In this document: positions 46,637-57,789 of the stretch, piece by piece
How the letters are laid out: every line of letters begins with the position of its first letter
Position numbering within the stretch: the stretch's first letter is position 1
Assembly: GCA_018398805.1 (NCBI GenBank)
Contig: JAGFBZ010000364.1
Location: 62,001 to 126,000 of the forward strand
Direction: 5' to 3'
DNA: 64,000 nucleotides
Source of the DNA: Hirundichthys speculiger
Taxonomy: Eukaryota; Chordata; Actinopteri; Beloniformes; Exocoetidae
The notes under the pieces: model-generated
Database searches by the model: none
Told to the model about the DNA's origin: nothing
Seen by the model: the letters and a program-made list of their open reading frames with translations, nothing else
Position numbers and translations under genes: made by a program

Positions 46637-47678
46637 CCACTGTCGCTCCTTTCCTCTGTGTTTTGTTTTACTTTTTAGAGTTACGAACTGTTGCCGTTAC
46701 AAGATGGTAAAAATGGATTTTATTTTAGTTCTGTTGCGACGTCCTCGACGGTTCAAAGGTGCGGGTTTTGTTTCAGGTGGAGTCGGAGTATTACAGAGCC
46801 GCGGGATGAACACACACACGAACACACACACACACGAACACACACACACACACACACCCTGACATGGACAAGGAGGAGGGCGGGGCCAGCCCTGCAGAGC
46901 AGTCTCGCATCCTGGTGTAACGTCAGCCTGTTTAATTCCTTCCTGGAACCTGGAAGGATATTCACCGACGCTTACGATGTGTACTCACATGAGTCACCAC
47001 AACACTGCCACTTTGTCACACTTTCTCCTCGTTCCTCCTTTCTTTTTTGTCTTTCGTAACCCACCTCTTGGGTTTTTTTTTTTTTAATGACAGAGATTCC
47101 GTGTGCGACTGGATTAGTTTGTCTGGATTAGCACGCTAGCAGACCGTTTGCGTACCTGGTCAGGCGTCCACGCATGGACGCAGTCTGCTGGTTTCCAGTT
47201 TCCTCTCCGAGAGAATTTAGCCGCACTGAACGGCTCTCTGCTTTCTGTCCAAACTCCATCATCTCAGGCAATCAAGTGCAGTCAATGTTCCTTTCATAAA
47301 CGCAGCGTTTTGCCTCGTCGTAATTTCTCTTCGACCCCTCTTTTGCCAGGAGCCTCTGTATCTATAGGCTCATTCAGGACGGGGCCTGCAGTCCTGAAGA
47401 GCATCTCTGCAGCCAAGCTACCGGCAGGAATCTGCACAAACGTGAGCTTCTTACACCCAAAGCTCTCAACGCGGATGAATGTCGGACCGTTTCTGACGGA
47501 GGAGAAAAACTGATCTTTCGGCTCTTTCCATTAACCCTGTTAACAGCCGATGAGTCTGAAAGACCCCAGGAATATGTGACGGTTTACAGCTTTGTAACCT
47601 TTGCTTTGTAGCTTGTAGCATCAACATATCGACACGTAGACGAAGCACAAGCAGCTCGGACAAGATCCAAGACTCTAT
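46637..47678. other. Intergenic region
   Basis: No supported gene. A (CA)n microsatellite with GAA breaks lies at 46810-46858. Confidence 0.45.
46810..46858. repeat. (CA)n microsatellite
   Basis: A 49-bp CA run interrupted twice by CGAA. Confidence 0.95.
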
Positions 47679-48024
47679 GGGCCTGATTTACTAAAGGTTT
47701 GCGTGCGTAAAAACGTGTGCAAACTTGACATCACCCGCAAACCAATGTGCAAGCTGATCTACTAACCGCGTGCAAAGAGGACTGCGCCTCTCAAATGAGA
47801 AAAATAGCACACGCTGTTCATTTAGTACTTTTGCCCTGATGAATAATCAATATGGGGCGTACCCGCCAGAAAGCGCTAAATACTGGGAGGGGAAAATGCA
47901 AATAGGTTCATTTACCACACGCAATGAGATTTACCAACCCTGAAAGTAATTGCGGGGATTGTGATTGCGTCTGTATTTAGTACGTTATAAAGGAAGGTGC
48001 TAATCTGCCCAGCATTACGCACCG

Positions 48025-48267
48025 ATGGCTGCTGTTATTGTGGCAAGGAGGCGACATCGCCAAAATCAAAGAATACGCAGAGAGAGAGTCTTTCGGACTC
48101 GTGTAAATTTGTTTGGAATGAATGAAAACCAGATAGTTGAAACTAAAGGGCTGATTTGGAGCCGGTCACAAGCACATGCAAAAGGAGAAATATTTTATTT
48201 GAATGTTAAATCGAGTATTATTCAGCAAAAGGTTGCCACAGAGGCACATTCATTTTTTTATTTGTGA
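48025..48267 (+). pseudogene. N-terminal fragment of a Harbinger-type transposase
   Basis: An ATG at 48025 opens MAAVIVARRRHRQNQRIRRE, then RVFRTRVNLFGMNENQIVE. This matches the general form of Harbinger transposase N-termini (basic start, RVFR, then an acidic helix). After about 38-40 residues the sequence stops looking like the family, and the DDE catalytic core is absent. The element would depend on transposase supplied by a full-length relative. Confidence 0.6.
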
Positions 48268-48405
48268 TAATAATAAATCACGTTTTTTCATGGAGAAAAA
48301 AGTGTTTCTTATTGTGCGCCTACCTTGTTCTGCAGTTGGCTCTAGCGTGTCATACCCCAGTATCCCAGTTATCTGCTCCTCCAGAAGGTGAGCTGCACCT
48401 GCTGC

Positions 48406-48723
48406 TCAATGCTGGTTAGAGGCATCTCTTCCCTCCACCTGTCTTGTTTGCCGAAGTTTTATTAAGGCCACTTTTTCTTTAGTTCTTAGCCTTATATCTT
48501 GCCACCTTCTTTTAACCTCATCTGCCGTTCTTTTTGTCTTACCAACTGCATTTATTCTATCGCAGATTTTCTGCCATATTGCGTTTCTTTTGGTGATGTT
48601 TAAATGTCTTTGCTGTAGTTCATGAATGTGTTTATTTGCCTCTTCCACTAATATCTCTAACTCCAACTCGTCAAATTTCATTTTGCGCTTGCGTCTATCC
48701 TGCTTTCCATCCAGACTCTCCAT
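48406..48723 (-). CDS. Myb/SANT-like protein of a Harbinger element (intact 105-aa frame)
   Basis: Harbinger-type transposons encode, besides the transposase, a small Myb/SANT-like DNA-binding protein that helps nuclear import and end recognition. The frame here is uninterrupted. After a basic start (DGKQDRRKRKMKFDELELE) it has IWQKICDRINAVGKTKRTAD and EVKRRWQDIRLRTKEKVALI, with spaced tryptophans and basic helices typical of a trihelix/Myb-like fold. The start is the ATG whose complement is at 48721-48723. It lies opposite the transposase fragment inside one pair of terminal repeats. The length is short for this class, so the C-terminal part may be missing. Confidence 0.72.
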   Translation of the reverse strand: MESLDGKQDRRKRKMKFDELELEILVEEANKHIHELQQRHLNITKRNAIWQKICDRINAVGKTKRTADEVKRRWQDIRLRTKEKVALIKLRQTRQVEGRDASNQH

Positions 48724-49005
48724 GGCGCAAACCGTAAGACACGCAACACCTCATTTAAATACTGCGGTTTGCACCCGTTATCAATTGCGCGAGCATTCTT
48801 AGTTGATCACCCGCAAAACACACAACAACAGCACGCGCAAACTTTTTCAGTGCACACGCAATTTAGCACTCTTTATTCAGGATCTTAGTAAATCAGGCCC
48901 TATGATTCAAAACTGGATGAAAATGCAAAACAGGTGTGTGGATGAACTGAACTTAGACCAATTAGAACACTTATTTTAAACGTTTGCTTTTCGCTTGTTT
49001 GTGGA

Positions 49006-49456
49006 TTAGATTAGAATCAATTTTATCGATTTTATCGATTCTGGGATATATATCGATATTTCATCGAGTATCGAGTATCGATTATTCAGCCGCGGGTATC
49101 GATATTCTAAGCTTCTTTCAAAACCCCCGTGTCCCACCTTTAAAAGCTTCCAAGCAACAATTTGCACTGTTTAAATAAATGAAAATATTTTTCTCAACAC
49201 ATCTTTTATTCATTTTGTCCAGCATTTGCAAGCTGCCTGTCAGCCATATAATGTGTAATTGATGCTTTCAGTTCAATTAATTCAAACAAAGTCATTGGAA
49301 CACTCACAAGATGTCACCAAAATCACTTTGTCCCTTTAAAATCTTTCAGAAAATGATGTAAATATATTGTAAGATGAATATTGATATATATCGTATCGTG
49401 AGCCGAATATCGTGCATCGTATCGAATCGTGAGATTAGTGTATCGCTACAGCCCTA
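49006..49456. mobile_element. hAT-like MITE rich in ATCGATA (copy 1)
   Basis: The right end is GTATCGCTACAGCCCTA, and the left part is TTTTATCGATTCTGGGATAT. It aligns in reverse orientation with 54620-55029, sharing a middle section (GCTGCCTGTCAGCCATATAA, TCACAAGATGTCACC). The left boundary is approximate and no target duplication is clear. Confidence 0.72.
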
Positions 49457-51106
49457 GTACTCAGGTTCTCCCTATTGTTCAGCCAAATATATGATTTTTA
49501 TATGATAATAATAATAAAAGAGAACTAACATGGGCCGTTTCCTGGTAACTGCGCGTTAGCGACCATCTTCTCACGTCTTCAGGTTAGCTTGGTGCTGACT
49601 TTCTCTGGACCGTTTTCTTTACATGAATGTGGCACCGGGACGTCTCACGGCCTTTCACTTCTTCCAGTTTCAGGTTTTTTTGTACCACCAGTAAAGCTGC
49701 AGAGTGGTGGCATTTTTTTTCGTATCTTTTTTTTAATGTACGAATACAAACAAAAAAAAAAACACCCGTCACATTTTTCTTTTTCTTTTTGTTTGCTGTG
49801 TATTTCCTGCTGGGTTTTCCTCCCAACTCCAGCTGTTTGACTTCTCACACACCCTGGTTCCTTGGAAAGATGGCAGCAACACGATTCCTAGTCCCTGGAA
49901 ATCAGCTGTGCATATGTTCATTTATTGATCAGCTTAATTGATCGATACAAGCCTAAAGTCTACCTGACCGGCTCAAACCCAACAACCAACGCGAAAACGC
50001 GAAAGTTCATTAAAAGCGATTGTCTGACGCTCCCAAAGAGCAGCGGGTTGGTCGCTGGTTCAGAACAAACAGAGCAGGACGGGGACAGAACTGGTCCGAC
50101 TGGTTTCTGTGGACAAGAATGATGCTTAAGGAAGGTTACCATACATCTGGAAAATTTCCATCCTAGGCTGTTTTTCCCTCGTTGTATCGTCCAAACGTTA
50201 AGGCGGTGGAGACCTCACCAGCATGTCACCAGAAATATTAAGTTTGATGGAACTGAAATGTGACAAACATCCAGAGAACATGATGTTTAAACCAGATAAG
50301 ATTATAGAAAAGTCTTTAAATACATGAAGAAAATAGTTTTGATCATCTAAATGAGTGCTACAGTGGTTCTTTATGATTCACTTACGCATTTCTAGACTGT
50401 ACGACGTGAGCTAGACTGTCGTCGTCCTCCGCATGAAAGGACAACGTGATCGTATATTCCCTTCTGAAATGAACCATTTATCACCTGACAAGCACCTGCC
50501 TTCCTTTTCCTCCATCTGGGTTTTGTTTGAAGTTGAATGCAGCTTACAGAAGTCAAACAAAGCGCCTCGTGGCTTGTTTGCCTGAAAAAGGCAGTTAATT
50601 AAAACTTGGCATCCATTTAAAAGGAATATGACTTATGAGAAGGCGGGGTCGTCGCCCCGGCAACACAACGGGCCCTCTGAATGGACGGACGGGATATTTG
50701 AGATTATAGAAGGACTTTCCTCCTCTGAAGGAGGGATGAAGTACAGAGATGTCGCTCAACGTTGTTTCATGATCACTTACGATGATTTATTGTCTCTAAC
50801 GCTGAATAGCAGCCATTAAATCCTTCTGTATCAACAATGAAGGACTTTTTTTTTGCATAAAGTATAAATTTCTTTTTTTTTTTTTGAGACCAATAGATCA
50901 GGAGAAAAGATCTGTTTTAGGCCTCTCCCTGCATCAGCAGCACACTGTTGTGATGGAGGAGCTAAATATATGACACAAACCTAACCTACATACAAAATAA
51001 ACATATCTGACATGCTTTGGTCCAAATACCAGGAAGATCAAGTACGGTGGAGTCAAGACGCTCCACTACACTCCGCCCCCTTCTTCTGAAGTGTTGAATT
51101 TAATCT
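49457..51106. other. Intergenic region
   Basis: No supported gene. It contains A/T runs only. Confidence 0.4.
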
Positions 51107-51114
51107 AATTTAAT

Positions 51115-52398
51115 TAGGGCTGGGCAAGTTAACGCATTATTATCGCTTTAACTCATTAATTTATTAACGCCGACATTTATTTTATCGCGCGTTAACACAT
51201 GTTGCTCACATGCTTTTGTTTTGAAAAGTCTGTTACTGAACCGGAAGAGGATTGGCAGAAAAAACATGCAGAAAAGCTAAAACAGACATGGAGAACTGTA
51301 AAAATCCGTGAACTTTACAGTTCAGGTAGCAACTCAGGTAGAAATATTAACAATTCTGTCTAAAAAAAATCTGGACTGCAACCAAACTTTGTGGTCATTC
51401 CTCCATGTTCCATCAGATCTGCTCCATGTGTTCACTGTCCTGCTGTTCTCTAGCTGGTTACTGCAGTGCGGCTCCATCTAGTGGCACAGATGTGTAATGA
51501 CAACAGGAAGTCCAGTCCTCCATTATAAAACTAATTCAGTTCTGTGGCCCCTTTTTTAATTTCATATTTTTGATCCGAGTCTAAAATTGAAATACAGTGA
51601 TCCCTTATTTTTTGCGGTTAATGGGGACCGGCAGAATTTCCGCAATTTTTTTCTTGAGTTTGTATTATATTATATATTTCTGAAAAATCCGCAAATAACT
51701 AAAATCCCTGAACTTAAAGCGCGAATTGGCAAGGGATCACTGTATTAAAAAAGCAGGCATTTTTTTTTCGTTTTTTGTGTTAGATTAAAAAATGAAAAAC
51801 GTAATAAAATGCCACTTTTTAATTTTTTTTTAATTTTTGATTGACAATTGAAAATGGAAAGAATGAATGATACACGGATTGGTAAAGTTACAGACCTTTA
51901 ACATGGACATTTTCATTTTAAAGTTCTACCAGACGGAGGATTCAACAGAAACAAGGTTATTTATAACAACTGACAAGTTGAACTCCCGTTAAAAGTTTCT
52001 GCTGTTACCTCAGAAATTACCTGTTTTAATGTTCTGATTGTGCTGAGACACAATCATTTTGTTGGATGTTGTTTGTAGACTTTTTTAATTATTTTTTATA
52101 AAAACAGGATGACATTAATGCCCTGGCAGTGGCAATAAGCTTTATTTTATTTTACATTTTTAAGATGAGATTACACTAAATATGTGTTACTGACAAGTGC
52201 TGGTGTTAAAAGTGTTTGAACAACAAATGTTATGACACTTTAGTTCATATGGCAGCAGAACATTTAAATAAAAGTGCATTTTACACTACTTTTGAATTCA
52301 TTATTTGATTTTGGCGTATGCAATGCGATTAATCGTGATTAATCAGGGAAATCATGCGATTAATCGCTATAAAAAATTTTAATCATTGCCCAGCCCTA
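51115..52398. mobile_element. Non-autonomous hAT element with perfect target duplication
   Basis: It starts TAGGGCTGGGCAA and ends TTGCCCAGCCCTA with one extra base near the right tip (CATTGCCCAGCCCTA). The identical 8-mer AATTTAAT flanks it at 51107-51114 and 52399-52406. The subterminal right part repeats GATTAATC. No transposase is seen. A pogo-like MITE is nested at 51595-51742. Confidence 0.92.
51595..51742. mobile_element. Pogo/Tigger-like MITE, short form, nested in hAT
   Basis: The inverted ends CAGTGATCCCTT and AAGGGATCACTG are perfect over 12 bp, with TA on both sides. It has the same ends and subterminal GGTTAATGGGGACCGGC as the 681-bp element at 2558-3238, with an internal deletion. 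Confidence 0.92.
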
Positions 52399-52606
52399 AA
52401 TTTAATACTTTATTCATCCCCAAGAGAAAATGATATTGTTCCATTGTTAAATGTTGGAAAAACATTGCTGCAAACTTGCATCCATCAGTTCAACATCTGG
52501 GGTGCAGAGCAGCTTCTTCACGTCCAGTATTACAACATCTGTAATGTGTTGACAGTCCAAACCCGCCTCTGCCAGTCTGTCCGAAGCCCAAAATATATGT
52601 GGAGAT

Positions 52607-53542
52607 TAGAGATGTCCCGATCCAGCATTTTGAACTTCCGATCCGATACCGATATTTATTTGTACTTCTGATCCGATACCGATATCTGCCGATACCGATA
52701 CCGGCCTATCTGAGCATGTATTAAAGTTTTAAGTCATTTAACCAACTTACTTTGTTGTCAGACTCATGCTGAATAGGGTTTTACTCCTGATAATAACTAG
52801 CCAGCTGAATTAGGTGCATTTGAATAATACACATTGGTCGGTAACGAGAAACTGACCTATTTATTCAACAAATCAACACAATATAGACAAAATGATAAAT
52901 AACAAACAGAAATGGCATCAGTAAACCACGGCTTTACAAGCCATAAGTGCAGATAATATTGTTAATTGTATTAAGCAAACACAACCTGAGTTTAGCCGTC
53001 TATTAACAGCATTAGTACCTGTGCTTTGACACTGTTCAGTGGCAGTTTGTCACGATTCCCAAACGTCTCAAACGGGGGCCATCACCAGGAGGACGGGGGC
53101 CAGGTGATCAGCGGCCAAGTGATGGCTTCAAACCTAGCGGTTTGAGTGCCAGTGAGTCGCTAAATCACCAGAAAAAGTCGCTAGATTTGTCGCTAGACGC
53201 TTTTTACAAATTAAGTCGCTAGGGGGGTCTGGAAAGTCGCTAGATATAGCGACAAGTCGCTAAGTTGGCAAACACTGATTGAGAGGGAGATGCTCGTGTG
53301 CTGAAGGTGTGCTGGAAAATGCGGACCGGATATTAGGGAAACACAGAGCAAAACCTGGAATGGGTTGTCTGAATAATGCGCTGCGCGGTGCGCTGGAAAA
53401 CCCGGAACGGACTTTCGAAAAAAAAAAAATGGATCGGGAGTCTGGATCGGCATTTTTAGGGCTTGCCGATCCGATACCGATCCGCATTTTTTGCTCATAT
53501 CGGCGGCCGATCCGATCCGAATATCGGATCGGGACACCTCTA
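52607..53542. mobile_element. Non-autonomous hAT element with perfect target duplication
   Basis: It starts TAGAGATGTCCCGATC and ends GATCGGGACACCTCTA, a 16-bp inverted repeat with one mismatch. An identical GTGGAGAT flanks it at 52599-52606 and 53543-53550. The ends repeat GATCCGATACCGAT. The segment near 53120-53275 repeats GTCGCTAG and ends TTGGCAAACACTG, and is probably a decayed second MITE inside. Confidence 0.93.
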
Positions 53543-53550
53543 GTGGAGAT

Positions 53551-54619
53551 GCTGTGATGACTCCCTGCTGTGCATCCATGACCTCTCCTCTTCAACTTGT
53601 CTACATTTGAGATCTTTTTCTGATCGGTGTTGCAGCTTGGTGCTACTGAAATCTCAGAGCCTCGCTGGACATTGAGATGGAGATGCTGCGCTGATCTGGG
53701 TCTGTGATGTCATAGTACCCCCATTTGGTGGTCACTTGAGATCAATCAATCAAATTAATATTCTCAAACAGAGAAAAACCTTTTTTTTCTCATATTCCCC
53801 CCATTATTGAAATACAGATAGATAAACCATCATGGCACTGGTGCAGCTTGAAAAAGTGCTGTCTTGTTAGAGTAAATCTCCGGTTTTACAGTTTACTGCT
53901 AAACTGCTTCCTGGTGCAGTTTCTCGGTCATCCAGGTCACGGTAATCCCAAAAAGGTGGAACGGGAGGCCACTGGATTTCTTTTCTTGGTGGGGAGTTTC
54001 AGGTTTATAAGCTGTAAGCGTGAACATCAATTAGAACTGAAACTGAATCTCCAGAAACTATAAGAATGAGTCCGGGGGCATTTAGGCACCGCTAAACCGA
54101 GAATCAGAAATCACCCGTACGGGTTTCAGAAATGCCTGCAGCAGCCGATCTGCCGTCACACTTGTCTCTCCAGCTCCTCCATTTTGCCAGCTGTGCCAGC
54201 TGTTACATGTAAGAAAAGCTGAGGGACAATAAAAGTAGCTGTACAAACTTTCCAGACGAGTCTGAAATGCTAACTGTCGCATGAGTAGGAAGGCACGAAC
54301 GAGGAGCGAGCTTTAAATGTTTGAACGTCACGATCGTATGATTTTATAAAGATAACAATGCTGTCCACGCTTCCCTTCTCCGTGGTTTTCCTTATCGTCC
54401 TGAGCTGGAATGACTGTGTTTTTTCAAAGCACCTGGTCCATTTGAACAGGATCTCCACCACACTGGACCCCTGGACAGGTAAACCGCTAACAACCCTGCG
54501 TTACTGTGAGTGCAATAAAACCTTCAGTATCAACCAATATCTACGCCACATGTTCAACATGTTTAAACTGAAAGGAAAAGTTACTTTTCAAGCGCGCTGT
54601 CGGCATGTTTTATGACGAC
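53551..54619. other. Intergenic region
   Basis: No supported gene. An open stretch at 54358-54615 begins with a hydrophobic, signal-like segment but has no recognisable domain. Confidence 0.4.
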
Positions 54620-55029
54620 TGAGGCTGTAGCGATACAGTAATCTCGCGATACGATACACGATACACGATATTCGGCTCACTGTACGATAAATATCAATAT
54701 TCATCTTACAATACATTTACATCATTTCACCAAAGTGATTCTGGTGACATCTTGTGAGTGTTCCAATGACTTTGTTTGAATTTATTGAACTGAAAGCATC
54801 AATTACACATTATATGGCTGACAGGCAGCTTGTAAATGCTGGACAAAATGAATAAAAGATGTGTTGAGAAAAATAGTTTCATTTATTCAAACAGTGCAAA
54901 TTGTTGCTTAGAAACTATTAAAGGTCGGATATTCTAAGAAGCTTAGAATATCGATACCCACGGCTGAAAAATCGATACTCGATAAAATATCGATATATAA
55001 TGCAGAATCGATAAAATCGCTTAGCTCTA
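54620..55029. mobile_element. hAT-like MITE rich in ATCGATA (copy 2, inverted)
   Basis: It starts near GAGGCTGTAGCGATACAG and ends CAGAATCGATAAAATCGCTT. It is the reverse-orientation partner of 49006-49456. The flanking 8-mers ATGACGAC and ACGACAAC match at 6 of 8, a weak duplication. Confidence 0.72.
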
Positions 55030-55710
55030 ACGACAACACCAACTGAACTTAACTGAACTGTGGCAACATTGGACTTACTGGGGCTCTTTCATCGCTGTTG
55101 TAGGGACACCTGGGGACTTGTGATGCTTTAAAGGTTGGGTAGGAGATATTTTTATGAAGCTTTAATTGTTTTTTTTAATATTTTTTGGCTTCACACGAAT
55201 GGCAAACAATCAATTCAACTCAACAAAAAATCCAAACAAGTCATCGGACCCTTGACTCGTCTGTCCAACTCTTCTTCAGTGAAGAGTTGGACGCCTTCCC
55301 GTGCAGTGGACGTTTGGTTTAAGAGGCAGGTCTGAATGGGGGGGGGGGGGGGGGGGGTTTGTAAATTTTTGATTTTGTAATTAAAAAAAAAAATGCTTTC
55401 CCAACATCTCCCGCCCGACCTTTAACAGACGAGTCGACGCCATCACTGTTGTGTATTCCACGTCTGAAAAGGGTTTAACTGAAGAATCTGAGGCCTCCAG
55501 CTGTGTCATTGATACCTCTCTGAAGTTAAAGCCATTAATTATAATTAATGACGGATCTGACTTCAGTCCATCCACACGGAGACATGCGGACTGAGCCGAT
55601 GCAAAAAAAAAGAAAACATTTGGCTTCCCTGAGCTGAATGTTTGCCATTTTACAGTTCAGTAGGTCTGGTCTGGGACCAGAGTTTACACATGGCTGCTGA
55701 AACCCTCCTT

Positions 55711-55752
55711 CACGCACACACACGCGCACACACACACATGCACACACACACA
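55711..55752. repeat. (CA)n microsatellite
   Basis: An interrupted CA run with CG and TG breaks. Confidence 0.92.
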
Positions 55753-55862
55753 ATGCACTCTCACATAGATGCCATAAATAGATCATGCACATAAATCACA
55801 CACACATTCACACAATGTTGTCTGCACATTTCATACTCACACAACAACATACATATAAGCAT

Positions 55863-55863
<1 letters not shown>

Positions 55864-55900
<37 letters not shown>
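55864..55900. repeat. (CA)n microsatellite
   Basis: A pure CA run of about 18 units, followed by ATACATATACAGTATATATA. Confidence 0.97.
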
Positions 55901-55905
<5 letters not shown>

Positions 55906-56833
55906 TATACAGTATATATATAGTCCCACAGACGACGGTGGAAGTGACTTATTTAGTGATGCACTGGCTGATTTTTCTCTGCTAGAGGTGCAAAGATCTG
56001 CCAACCCAAATAAATAACACCACCATTCATCCAGTTTTCTCTCCACAACTCCTTTTCCCTCCCTTCCACTCATCGGCGCTGAGAAAACATTGATGCGTTT
56101 GCATCCACACGGACAAATGCAAACGAGGGCAGCGATGCCGACAACAAAGATGCAACCCCAAAAAGAAGAAGTGAACGTGCCCTCAACACAAACACCAGCC
56201 CCCCCGCCACATTCAGACATTAATAGCAGGATAAAAAGAAAGCCAAGCGTCTGCTTCAAAATGCCAACAAACCAAACAACAAAAACAGAAAGACCTGAGA
56301 GGGAGCACACAGTTTAAATGTTAGCTTAAAATAAAAAGATGCGTCCCAGCTTGTTCTGGGGTTAAATGGTTGAGCTCAGGGTTTTTCTCTGCTGCATCAC
56401 ATGGGAGCAGGTTCTGGGTCTTCGTTCTGCTGCTTCATTGAGGCTCGCGGATCTTCTGGATCTTCTATCCTGTTGTCCTCAGTGATGGAAGGAGAGTTTC
56501 CTGCAGACATCATTACGTGATAAACAACAACGGCCTAATTTAGAGGAGATAAGACTGTAAGGAAGCAAACTGAAAGATGGAGATCAGGGAGAATGGATGT
56601 GATTCAGACAGGAGGCAGTGAATCTGGTCTGAGAGGAAAAAGGAAAAGGTCACTTCACCGCCGGGGAAACACAGGAGACTATTTCTGTGTCCTCTTCATT
56701 AATAGTTCAACTAAATATTGAAGCAAACAGAGAAACTATAAGTGGAGTAAACAAGCAGGTAGAGCTTCGTCTGTCTGCCGGGCGAGATGAGAAATCTTTT
56801 TCTGTCTCTTTGGGTTCCCGATGAGGTGATGCC

Positions 56834-57789
56834 TGAGGGAAGACTGGAAGAGGAGTGAAGACTGGAAGAGGAGGGAAGACTAGAAGCAGGAGGGAAGACT
56901 GGAACAGGAGGGAAGACTGGAACAGGAGGGAAGACTGGAACAGGAGGGAAGACTGGAACAGGAGGAAGACTAAAGGAAGGAGACTAGAGCAGGAGGGAAG
57001 ACTGGAACAGGAGGGAAGACTGAAGTAGGGAAGACTAGGAACAGGAGGGAAGACTGGAAGAGGAGGGAAGACTGGAAGAGGAGGGAAGACTGAGAGGAGG
57101 AAGACTGGAATAGGAGGAAGACTGGAAGACAGGAGGGAAGACTGGAAGAGGAGGGAAGACTGGGAAGACTAGGGAGACTGGAACAGGAGGAAGACTAGGA
57201 AGAGGGAAACTGGAAGACTGAGGGAAGACTGGAACAGGAGGGAAGACTGGAAGAGAGGGAGACTGAAGAGGAGGGAAGACTAGAACAGGAGGGAAGACTG
57301 GAAGGAGGAGGGAAAAGAGGAGGAAGACTGGACTAAGCAGGAGGGAAACTGGAGAGGAGGAGACTAGGAGAAGACTGAGGGAAGACAGAGGAGACTGGAG
57401 GAGGGAAGACTGGAAGAGGAGGGAAGACGGAAGAGGAGACTGGAGAGGAGGAAGACTGGAGGGAAGACTGGAGGAGACTGGAAGACTGAGGAGGGAAGAC
57501 TAGAAAAAGAGGAGGGAAGACTGGAGGGAGGAAAACAGGAGGGAAGACTAGAACAGGAGGGAAGACTAGAACAGGAGGGAAGACTGGAAGAGGAGGGAAG
57601 ACTAGAACAGGAGGAAGACTAGAACAGGAGGGAAGACTGGAACAGGAGGGAAGACTAGAGCAGGAGGGAAGACTGGAACAGGAGGGAAGACTAGAGCAGG
57701 AGGGAAGACTGGAAGAGGAGGGAAGACTAGAACAGGAGGGAAGACTGGAAGAGGAGGGAAGACTAGAGCAGGAGAAAAGACTAGAATAG
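56834..57789. repeat. 18-bp minisatellite, left block
   Basis: The unit is GGAACAGGAGGGAAGACT, with GAAGAG and TAGAAC/TAGAGC variants. Partial units are frequent at 57080-57540. Its reverse strand reads as a Ser/Pro/Leu/Val hexapeptide period, which is a composition effect. Confidence 0.96.

Larger units (their letters stand above)
47679..48900. mobile_element. Internally deleted PIF/Harbinger-type transposon
   Basis: The ends are perfect 16-bp inverted repeats, GGGCCTGATTTACTAA and its complement. A 3-bp TAT lies on each side (47676-47678 and 48901-48903), consistent with the 3-bp duplications of this superfamily. It contains two divergent reading frames that face toward each other: the start of a transposase (+) and a Myb-like protein (-), the two-gene layout known for Harbinger elements. 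Confidence 0.85.
55030..56833. other. Intergenic region
   Basis: No supported gene. It contains a 20-base G run at 55338-55357, CA repeats at 55711-55752 and 55864-55900, and otherwise unique sequence. Confidence 0.45.

Noticed and set aside
54358..54615. Small secreted protein with signal-like N-terminus
   Set aside because: There is one hydrophobic stretch but no domain, no splice or promoter context and no repeat of the pattern; it could be chance.
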